Below the pieces are notes generated by a model, which had not been told where the DNA came from, ran no database searches, and saw only the letters and a list, made by a program, of their open reading frames with translations. This document shows positions 32,820-38,708 of a stretch of 38,708 nt of DNA, one piece after another. The DNA is from an uncultured Collinsella sp. (GTDB lineage: Bacteria; Actinomycetota; Coriobacteriia; Coriobacteriales; Coriobacteriaceae). The DNA is taken from assembly GCA_900756945.1 (NCBI GenBank), contig CAAELZ010000010.1:1-38708 (forward strand), in the 5' to 3' direction. Position numbers and translations under genes: made by a program. Every line of letters starts with the position of its first letter. Position 1 is the first letter of the stretch.

Positions 32820-33782
32820 ATGGCAAACATGACGGCGAATCAAAGACTCACAAGCCACATTAAAGCTTGCGAGCAGCAGATGAGCTGCGTGTACGCGCGC
32901 ACGACGGCGGAGGCAAAGCAGATTGAGCGGCGGGTGGTGGCGGGAAGTCTCGAGGTGGTCATGCCGGGGTTGTATGCGCGTCCGGAATACTGGTCCGAGC
33001 TCAAGTTTCGGCAACGTTATCTGCATCGGGTGCGGGCGCTTGCGCAAAAGCACCCCGACTGGACGTTTTGCTCCTATACGGCGGCTGTTATCTATGGTCT
33101 TTCGGTTTCGCATGCCAATTTGACGCACATCCATATCGCCGCGATGCCGGCGCAATCGACGACGCCGGGCTCTCAGGTCATTCGCCATCGTTATGCTTAT
33201 CGAACGCGGGCCAGTCAAATGGATATTGCCGTGACCGATATCGATCAAACGATTACGGATTGCCTGGTCGACGCGTCGTTTGTCGAGGGGCTGATCATTG
33301 CGGACTCGGCGCTCCATGAGCAGCTTTTGTCGAAGGAGCACCTTGTTGAGGCAGTCAACAAGCTTGGTTTGAATCGTCGCGGTGTTGTGACGGCGCGCAG
33401 GGTTGCGCGGTGTGCCGACGGCTTGTCGGAAAGCGGCGGCGAGTCCAAGGCGCGTGCGCTGATGATCGAGCGCGGCTGGCAGGTTCCGGAGCTGCAAGTT
33501 GAGCTGTTCGACCCGGTTGAGCCGGGAAAGCCGTATCGCGTTGACTATCTGTGGCGCGTGGGTGACCGGTTGATTATTGGGGAGTTCGACGGATTCGTTA
33601 AAAGCGAGAAGGCGGCGGAGGAGGGCAAGCTCGCAAAGGCGCAATTTGACGAGCGCCAGCGCGAGTCGAGGCTTTCGATGCTCGATAACTGTAAGATTGT
33701 GCGCTTGTGCTGGGATGATCTAAGGGACCCGACAAAGCTCGATCGCAAGCTCAAGGTTGCCGGCGTGCCGCGTGCCTGCTGA
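32820..33782 (+). CDS. AbiEi-like protein with DUF559/Vsr-like nuclease domain
   Basis: The product has 320 residues. The N-terminal two-thirds resemble type IV antitoxin AbiEi proteins: a winged-helix-like start, then VVMPGLYARPEYW and WTFCSYTAAVIYGL. The C-terminal part (about 205-315) has the order of a PD-(D/E)xK nuclease of the DUF559/Vsr kind: E208 in GGESKAR, D242 in RVDYLW, E255 and D257 in IIGEFDG, K261, then an ERQRESRL helix and the strand CKIVRLCWDDL. GGGAGG lies four bases before the ATG. No AbiEii toxin gene is adjacent. The gene is bracketed by two matching palindromes and several copies of an 18-base motif. A self-associated repeat-binding or repeat-cleaving protein is my inference. 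Confidence 0.7.
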   Translation: MANMTANQRLTSHIKACEQQMSCVYARTTAEAKQIERRVVAGSLEVVMPGLYARPEYWSELKFRQRYLHRVRALAQKHPDWTFCSYTAAVIYGLSVSHANLTHIHIAAMPAQSTTPGSQVIRHRYAYRTRASQMDIAVTDIDQTITDCLVDASFVEGLIIADSALHEQLLSKEHLVEAVNKLGLNRRGVVTARRVARCADGLSESGGESKARALMIERGWQVPELQVELFDPVEPGKPYRVDYLWRVGDRLIIGEFDGFVKSEKAAEEGKLAKAQFDERQRESRLSMLDNCKIVRLCWDDLRDPTKLDRKLKVAGVPRAC

Positions 33783-33808
33783 GACGGTTACAGGACGTTA
33801 GGCTGCAC

Positions 33809-33899
33809 GAGCGTGGATAATCGGACACACGAGCGCGGAAATCTGGACGCGTATTGGTTGAGCGTGGATTTTCAGACATACGAGCGTGGATTATCGGAC
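33809..33899 (+). repeat. Array of GAGCGTGGATAATCGGAC motifs after the AbiEi-like gene
   Basis: Four copies begin at 33809, 33831, 33860 and 33882. The second is degenerate (GAGCGCGGAAATCTGGAC). The spacing alternates 22, 29, 22, and then 29 to the palindrome, so the array is a 51-base unit repeated twice. Confidence 0.88.
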
Positions 33900-33910
33900 G
33901 TTTGAATAAT

Positions 33911-33974
33911 GAGCGTGGATAATCTCCCGTTTTTTGCCCCCGAACAGTCCCAAAGTGGGAGATTTTCCACGCTT
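33911..33974. repeat. Right flanking palindrome of the AbiEi-like gene
   Basis: Left arm 33911-33936 begins GAGCGTGGATAATCTCCC. Right arm 33949-33974 contains CAAAGTGGGAGATTTTCC. The right arm is nearly identical to that of the palindrome at 32460-32523, and the loop again contains GAACAG. Confidence 0.9.
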
Positions 33975-34000
33975 ATCTTGCGGGTGCGATACAACGACAT

Positions 34001-34597
34001 TTAGGCGCTGACGATGTTGGGCAGCGGCAGGTCGTGGACGTCGGTGGGGACGTGGTCGATGCGCTGTTCGTCAAAGGCGATGCCGACGATTTGACGTGCG
34101 GGCGAGAGCATGGACAGGTAACGGTCGTAGCAGCCGCCGCCGTAGCCCAGGCGCGCGCCGGTTTGGTCGAAGGCCACGAGCGGCACAACAATCATGTCGA
34201 GTGCTTCGGCAGGCACGATGGGGAAGCGGTTGCTGCCGATGTCCGCGGCAGCGAAGGTTCGCGTGGGATGAGTGATAAACGGAGCCGCGGACGCATCGTC
34301 GGCGGCAACTGCCCGCATGCACATACGCTGGCCACAAGCTGCGGCTTCGGCTGCCGAGAGCATGCACGGATAGGCTGCGCGCCAGCCGCGCGCGGCGGCC
34401 GCAGCGGCAAACGCGGCAGGGTCTGCCTCGGAACCCATCGCGGCATAGACGGCAACGGTGCGCGGCGCCGCGGCATCCAAGCGGCCCAGCAGCTCAACCA
34501 GCCGCGTGCAAATGACAGCAGACTTTGCCTTCCGAACATCCAAATCAATCGCATCGCGCCGAGCAATTACCGCCCGCCGCAACTCAGCCTTATCCAT
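34001..34597 (-). CDS. 5-formyltetrahydrofolate cyclo-ligase
   Basis: The product has 198 residues. It converts 5-formyl-THF to 5,10-methenyl-THF with ATP in the cytoplasm. The N-terminal basic helix (MDKAELRRAVIARRDAI), VVPLVAFDQTGARLGYGGGCYDRYL (about 138-161, the family signature) and the short C-terminus ending PLPNIVSA fit the family at normal length. The ATG at 34597 has GGGAGGGG upstream on the minus strand. An in-frame upstream start at 34624 lies inside a repeat. It lies downstream of the M16C peptidase gene on the same strand. Confidence 0.92.
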   Translation of the reverse strand: MDKAELRRAVIARRDAIDLDVRKAKSAVICTRLVELLGRLDAAAPRTVAVYAAMGSEADPAAFAAAAAARGWRAAYPCMLSAAEAAACGQRMCMRAVAADDASAAPFITHPTRTFAAADIGSNRFPIVPAEALDMIVVPLVAFDQTGARLGYGGGCYDRYLSMLSPARQIVGIAFDEQRIDHVPTDVHDLPLPNIVSA

Positions 34598-34613
34598 CCT
34601 AGCCCCCTCCCCC

Positions 34614-34653
34614 AAACCTACCAAAAAGGGACAGGTTTATTTTGGCAGGTTTT
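34614..34653 (+). repeat. GGGACAGG palindromic repeat, copy C
   Basis: AAACCTACCAAAAAGGGACAGG, split as AAACCTACC and AAAAAGGGACAGG, then TTTATTTTGGCAGGTTTT and a shared TATCTGG. It matches copy B in reverse and copy A. Confidence 0.8.
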
Positions 34654-34670
34654 ATCTGGGCAAATGTCGA

Positions 34671-34707
34671 AACCACCACAAAGGTGCCTGTCCCCTTTGT
34701 GGCGGTT
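34671..34707 (-). terminator. CCACAAAGG hairpin after the M16C peptidase gene
   Basis: AACCACCACAAAGG (34671-34684) and CCTTTGTGGCGGTT (34694-34707) pair with one mismatch around TGCCTGTCC. It lies 13 bases beyond the peptidase stop codon and also carries the GGGAC core, so it may be both the gene's 3' end hairpin and a repeat family member. Confidence 0.65.
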
Positions 34708-34720
34708 TTGCTTGCTGTGG

Positions 34721-37700
34721 CTAGCCCAGCAGGTCGACTACGTTGAAGCCGGCGTTGCTCTTGGCGATGACGTCGCGGCCGCCAAAGACGCAGGTGGGCG
34801 ACGCGGCTGCGATGCGCGTCACATCGGCGCCGAGCGAGCGCAGCTCACCGGGCGTGGCGGCGAGCATCTGGGCGCGACGCTCCTCGCGCGCGTGCGGATC
34901 GAGCCCGGCCAGGTAGGTCGTGTTGCGGCGCTTGGTGAGCACGTACGGCTTCACCGGCGCGTCCATGCCACTTACGCAGCTCACGATAAAGCCCTCAAAG
35001 GCGGCCTCGTCGGGCTCAAAGCTGCCGAGCCATTCGCCTGCGCGTTCCACACGCTCAATCGAGGGGTCGATTGCCGGGTCGCGGTAGGTATAGAACGCCG
35101 TCTGGCGCTCGCCGGCTGCGCGGAATCCGCAGCCGTACGCACCGCCCTTCACGCGGATCTCGTTCCACAGGTAGTCGTAGGAGAGCGCGTTGGCGGCAAC
35201 CGCCCAGGCGCCCGTCACGTCGAGCCCCAAGCGACGCGGGTCGCACGCGCTTGCCGCAAAGCAAATGTCGCTGGGGATGACGAAAGCCTCGTGACGGTCG
35301 CGCGGCGTCGGCACCACGAGCGCGTTGCGGCCGGCATCGGCGCCGTCGCCTGCGCCAAGCCCCAGGTCGCCCGCGGCATCCCAGTACGCGTCAAAGTCCT
35401 CATCGCTGCCGGTAAAGCTCGCCAGGCAGCCGTCGGCCACAAAGATGCGGTCTGCCAGCTCGGCAAGCTTGGCGCGCAGATTGTCCAGTCGCTCGTCAAA
35501 GTGCTCGAGCAGATCGCGCAGGAACAGGTAGAAGTCCACGCCCGAAAGCTGCTCGCGCACCACGGCCGAAGGCGAGCTGTAGCTCATCGCGCGACCGAGC
35601 GCCGCCGAGTGACCGTTGTTGATGAAGCCCTGCTCAAGCCCAATGCGAATCTGAGTGAGCACGTCGCGTACGCGGTCGGCATCGGCATCGAGCAAAAGCG
35701 TGCTCGACCACACCTCGCGCGGCAGGCTCGCCAGCGCATCGATCTTCTCGGACAGGGCGCCGGCGCTCACCAGCAGATAAGGGCGCACGCCGTCCACGTC
35801 GGGCTGTGTCATGACCTCGGTCGTAAAGCTCAAAAAGCCCAGCTTGCCGGCGAGCAGATTGTCGAGTTCCTCGGCCGAGTGCTCGCTCGTGGGCAGCTGT
35901 TTGAGCAGGCGGCAGAGCAGCGTCACATAGGGCAGGTCCTCAAATGCGACGCCGCTCAGGTCGAAATACTGCATGGCGTAGGCCAGGCGGTTGGTGGGGA
36001 TGCCGTGGCGCAGGCAGGGGATGGGCGCGGTCGTGTCCACGACCTGCGGCGGCTCGGGGCGCGCCTCGCCAATGTCGGACACGCGCAGGCGCGGCAGCGT
36101 GGCCTTGTCCTCGGGCGTGTCCTCGGCCTCCTGCGCGGCACGCAGCGCAGCCGTGCGCTCGACCACGTCGGCCAGCTCGGCATCGGTCATGGCGTCGCGC
36201 TTGGCTGCCAGCTCGGCAGCTTCGGCGCCCTCCGAACCCTCAGCGGCGTCCACCGGAACCAGCTCGACCAGCGCCATGTGGTCGTTCTCCAGCACGAGCT
36301 CGCGCAGAAGGTCCTCAAAGTAGCTGCCTTCCAGCTCGCCGCGCAGCTCCTCGTACACCGGGCCATACTTGAGCGCCAGCGTCGCGGCGTCGTCATCGTA
36401 GAGCCAGGTGCTCAGCGCGTCGCACGCAATGGCCACGCCGTCGGCGATACCGTAGTCGCGCTGGCGCAGGTCGTATTCGTTGCTGCTGATGATAGCTTCC
36501 AGGCGCTCGCGCGGAACGCCGTGCTCACATAGGTCGCGGCAGGCGTCCTGGAACACGCGGCGCAGCTCGCGCGCCACGCCGGGCTGCGCGTTTTGCAGCA
36601 TGATGAGCTCGTAGGGCTGCAGGCACTCGGCCGCGGTGTAGCTCACCACGTTGCCGCCCAGGCCGGCGGCCAGAATGGCCTTCTTAACCGGTGCTTCGTT
36701 GGAGCCCAGCAGTGCCTCGAACAGGATATCCGCCGCGATCGTGCGCTTGCGGTCGAGTGCGCTGCCCAGCACAAGGCCCAGGCCCACCAAGGCGTTCTCG
36801 GGCGTGGTGGCCATCTCGACGCGCTTGTACTCGCAGGTCACGGGCGTCTGCACGCCCAGCGGATTGGGTGCCAGCGCGGACGGGTCCTCGCCGGCGGCAA
36901 CGGCAGCGTCCATGCGGCGGCTCGCAGCGCTCGGCTGCGACAGATAACGCTCGTCCAAAAACGCCAGCGCGCGGTCCACATCTAGGTCGCCGTAGAGCGT
37001 TATATAAGAGTTGGAAGGATTGTAGTGGCGCGCGTGCGTATCCAGGAACTGCTCGTAGGTGAGCGCGGGAATCGCGCGTGGGTCGCCGCCGCTCTCGTGC
37101 GCATAGGCGGTGTCGGGGTAGAGCGCGGCGTTGACGGCGTCGTCCAGCACGCTCATGGGGTCGGACAGCGCGCCCTTCATCTCGTTGAACACTACACCGT
37201 TATAGCGCAGCGTGCCCTCGCGCAGGCTGGCGGCGCTGCCGTCGCCGCCAGCGCCCTCCGGCAGGTCCAGCTCGTAGTGCCAGCCCTCCTGCTCAAAAAT
37301 GGTGGGCTTGGTATAGATGGCCGGGTTGAACACCGCGTCCAGGTACACGTCCATCAGGTTGTACAGGTCCTGTTCATTGGTAGTGGCAACGGGGTAGATG
37401 GTCTTGTCGGGGTAGGTCATAGCATTGAGGAACGTCTGCATGGAGCTCTTGATCAGGTCCACGAACGGCTCCTTGACGGGGAACTTGGCCGATCCGCACA
37501 GCACCGAGTGCTCAAGAATATGGAACACGCCAGTGGAATCGGCCGGCGGCGTCTTAAAGCCAATGGCAAAGGCCTTGTTTTCGTCGTCGCACGCCAGGTA
37601 CAGCAGGCGAGCGCCCGAGGCAGTGTGGCGCAGCACGTAAGCGTCCGAGTCGAGCTCGGGCACGGTCTCGCAGCGCTCGACGGCAAAACCATGGCAGGTG

Positions 37701-37759
37701 GTACCGGGCACCAGCAGCGCGGCGGCAGCGGCGCGCGGGTCGGTTGAGGTAGTGGGCAT
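34721..37759 (-). CDS. M16C-family zinc metallopeptidase (presequence-protease-like)
   Basis: The product has 1012 residues, typical of the M16C group, with two clamshell halves that degrade unstructured peptides. The inverted zinc motif HxxEH is present (H80, E83, H84 in FHILEHSVLCGS). Downstream family segments include YPDKTIYPVATTN, FEQEGWHYEL and VVFNEMKGALSDP. Either E158 or E193 may be the third ligand. No signal peptide is seen, so it should be cytoplasmic. The ATG at 37759 follows AAAGGAG on the minus strand. A longer reading up to 37948 has no family similarity and crosses a repeat. A very long open frame on the opposite strand is a codon-bias shadow. Confidence 0.93.
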   Translation of the reverse strand: MPTTSTDPRAAAAALLVPGTTCHGFAVERCETVPELDSDAYVLRHTASGARLLYLACDDENKAFAIGFKTPPADSTGVFHILEHSVLCGSAKFPVKEPFVDLIKSSMQTFLNAMTYPDKTIYPVATTNEQDLYNLMDVYLDAVFNPAIYTKPTIFEQEGWHYELDLPEGAGGDGSAASLREGTLRYNGVVFNEMKGALSDPMSVLDDAVNAALYPDTAYAHESGGDPRAIPALTYEQFLDTHARHYNPSNSYITLYGDLDVDRALAFLDERYLSQPSAASRRMDAAVAAGEDPSALAPNPLGVQTPVTCEYKRVEMATTPENALVGLGLVLGSALDRKRTIAADILFEALLGSNEAPVKKAILAAGLGGNVVSYTAAECLQPYELIMLQNAQPGVARELRRVFQDACRDLCEHGVPRERLEAIISSNEYDLRQRDYGIADGVAIACDALSTWLYDDDAATLALKYGPVYEELRGELEGSYFEDLLRELVLENDHMALVELVPVDAAEGSEGAEAAELAAKRDAMTDAELADVVERTAALRAAQEAEDTPEDKATLPRLRVSDIGEARPEPPQVVDTTAPIPCLRHGIPTNRLAYAMQYFDLSGVAFEDLPYVTLLCRLLKQLPTSEHSAEELDNLLAGKLGFLSFTTEVMTQPDVDGVRPYLLVSAGALSEKIDALASLPREVWSSTLLLDADADRVRDVLTQIRIGLEQGFINNGHSAALGRAMSYSSPSAVVREQLSGVDFYLFLRDLLEHFDERLDNLRAKLAELADRIFVADGCLASFTGSDEDFDAYWDAAGDLGLGAGDGADAGRNALVVPTPRDRHEAFVIPSDICFAASACDPRRLGLDVTGAWAVAANALSYDYLWNEIRVKGGAYGCGFRAAGERQTAFYTYRDPAIDPSIERVERAGEWLGSFEPDEAAFEGFIVSCVSGMDAPVKPYVLTKRRNTTYLAGLDPHAREERRAQMLAATPGELRSLGADVTRIAAASPTCVFGGRDVIAKSNAGFNVVDLLG

Positions 37760-37896
37760 ATGCAGTCTCCTTTGGCGCCCCAACGGGGGCGAATCGAGTC
37801 GAATCCCCGAGAGTATACCCATATGGGACCGCGGCACTGCAGCGAACTGAAGACGATGCCGGCGGATTGGCATGGGCCCCGCGTGTCCCGCCAAAT

Positions 37897-37958
37897 GAGC
37901 GTGGATTTTCGGACGAAATAATCCGTCGCAGGCCCAAATGTCGTCCAATTATCCACTC
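37897..37958. repeat. Inverted pair of the GAGCGTGGAT motif
   Basis: GAGCGTGGATTTTCGGAC (37897-37914) is followed at 37943-37958 by GTCCAATTATCCACTC, which reads GAGTGGATAATTGGAC on the other strand. It lies upstream of the M16C peptidase gene, 4 kb from the AbiEi-like gene. Confidence 0.75.
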
Positions 37959-38531
37959 CCGCATACCTTTCGTCTCCAACCGTGAGATGAGAGATAGACG
38001 AGAGACGTATACGAAAGATGGCTGTACAGCAAAGAGCCAAACAATTAATAGTGCTGTTAATAGTGCTGTTTGGTTGGTGATTGTTTTTTCAGTAAAAACA
38101 TTTACGAATAAAGCAAGTTGCAAACGGCTGCCCCCTTATTTCGTACGCATTTTTATGGCGAGAAATTGCCGCCATATGATCGGACGAGTTTCAACGATTG
38201 CGATTTAGTATTTGGCGCGGATGCGGTCGATTCCGATGAAACGCTAGTTGACCACGCGGTAGATTGTGCTTTCTCCCAAACGCCCCGGCAATGCGCAATA
38301 AGCCAGATAACGAAGCGATTGCCGGTGTGTCTATCCATAGGGAATTCCGGGAAAGCTTCTGCGGGCAGTCAAAAGATGCGTCGGCCTCAAGCGGATTAAA
38401 GGTATTTGCATAAGACGTCATTTAACCAGAGACGATGCACATTGAATCGTTCAATGAACTTGCGCGCTGTGTCCAACAACGCCGATTGTTGTTTTAAGGG
38501 GCTTGAGGAAAGAGCAGAAGCAAAATAATAC

Positions 38532-38563
38532 TTGCATAGTTAGTTATATAAAGTATTATAACG
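38532..38563 (+). promoter_or_regulatory. Promoter with TATAACG half-site before the last gene
   Basis: TTGCAT (38532-38537) and TATTAT (38554-38559) are 16 bases apart. TATAACG at 38557-38563 and TATAAAG at 38547-38553 resemble the operator half-sites at 17813 and 19103, though the spacing here is ten. Confidence 0.45.
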
Positions 38564-38609
38564 TTATGGGATGAATGAAGGGTTCATCTAAGTGAGTTAG
38601 GAGTAAGGG

Positions 38610-38708
38610 ATGTTCAATTTCGATGAGCCTCGTTACGAGAAGGTTGTGAGCGATGCCCTCGCTCTCCGTCCTCAGATTGAGGCTGCCGTGGACGAGGTCT
38701 GCGAGCAG
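38610..38708 (+). CDS. Start of a probable SIS-domain protein (cut by window end)
   Basis: Only the first 33 residues are present, MFNFDEPRYEKVVSDALALR then PQIEAAVDEVCEQ. This resembles the N-terminal helix of some SIS-domain sugar-phosphate proteins, which begin with a short acidic stretch and a helix leading to the first glycine loop. TAGGAG lies six bases before the ATG. The upstream region carries TATAACG, like the PTS operon. The assignment is tentative because the diagnostic loops lie beyond the window. Confidence 0.45.
   Translation, partial: MFNFDEPRYEKVVSDALALRPQIEAAVDEVCEQ

Larger units (their letters stand above)
37760..38609. other. AT-rich gene-poor stretch
   Basis: No intact gene. 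It contains an inverted pair of the GAGCGTGGAT motif (37897-37958), a 12-base tandem repeat TTAATAGTGCTG (38045-38068) framed by CCAAACA and TGTTTGG, a region with several interrupted minus-strand frames (about 38118-38440) that may be a decayed gene, and a promoter before the last gene. GC is clearly lower than elsewhere. Confidence 0.55.

Noticed and set aside
33809..33974. CRISPR array
   Set aside because: The motif copies are degenerate. Spacing alternates between 22 and 29 and the segments between are themselves duplicated. There is no leader and there are no cas genes.
34034..36532. A very long open frame on the plus strand (832 codons)
   Set aside because: It lies opposite the 5-formyl-THF cyclo-ligase and M16C peptidase genes, whose motifs are clear. 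Its product is low-complexity and rich in Arg, Ala and His, which is typical of the antisense of high-GC genes.

Overview
The window is a high-GC bacterial chromosome segment. The gene content (UTRA-type GntR regulators, mannose-family PTS, several SIS-domain sugar-phosphate enzymes, YitT, PAP2, M16C peptidase, Fe-S-less MutY-like glycosylase) and the style of the ribosome binding sites and intergenic palindromes suggest a gut Coriobacteriia, most likely Collinsella. That placement is recognition from memory, not a database result.

Layout. 1-2.9 kb: a tRNA-Asp(GTC), an Rrf2-type Fe-S regulator coupled to an unusual MutY-like DNA glycosylase, and rubrerythrin followed by a very long inverted repeat. 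3.1-4.8 kb: a small one-helix membrane protein and a two-gene nucleotidyltransferase/HTH pair with lower GC that looks like a toxin-antitoxin module. 4.8-15.3 kb: housekeeping and repair genes, all on the plus strand (rmuC, an ABC exporter, nth, mfd, a PAP2 phosphatase, a threonine-aldolase-like lyase, a GNAT acetyltransferase). 15.7-30.1 kb: a sugar-amine or glycated-amino-acid utilisation region. It holds three GntR/UTRA regulators, three SIS-domain deglycase-like proteins, an EamA transporter, a complete mannose-family PTS (EIIAB, EIIC, EIID), a HAD phosphatase, a YitT membrane protein and recQ. A fourth probable SIS gene begins at the right edge. 30.2-37.8 kb: an L-lactate/2-hydroxyacid dehydrogenase, metA (Glu111, acetyl type), an AbiEi-like protein with a nuclease-like C-terminus set among iterated repeats, 5-formyl-THF cyclo-ligase and a large M16C peptidase. 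37.8-38.6 kb is AT-rich and has no intact gene.

How the parts may work together. The PTS plus SIS arrangement resembles the Salmonella gfr locus, where a mannose-family PTS phosphorylates glycated amino acids on entry and SIS deglycases split the 6-phosphates. Direct-repeat operators recur upstream of the regulators and their probable targets. A TATAACG repeat links the GntR at 25176 to the EamA gene and the PTS operon. A TAGAACA repeat lies between the GntR at 28261 and the SIS gene at 29161. An AACCTGTAT-type repeat lies between the divergent GntR and SIS genes at 16.5 kb.

The most unusual item is the gene at 32820-33782. It encodes an AbiEi-like N-terminus fused to a DUF559/Vsr-like nuclease domain. 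It is bracketed by near-identical large palindromes and by an 18-base motif (GAGCGTGGATAATCGGAC) that occurs nine times in or near the locus. Two further repeat families are present: a 124-bp element with perfect 18-bp terminal inverted repeats, and a set of intergenic hairpins that share a GGGAC core.
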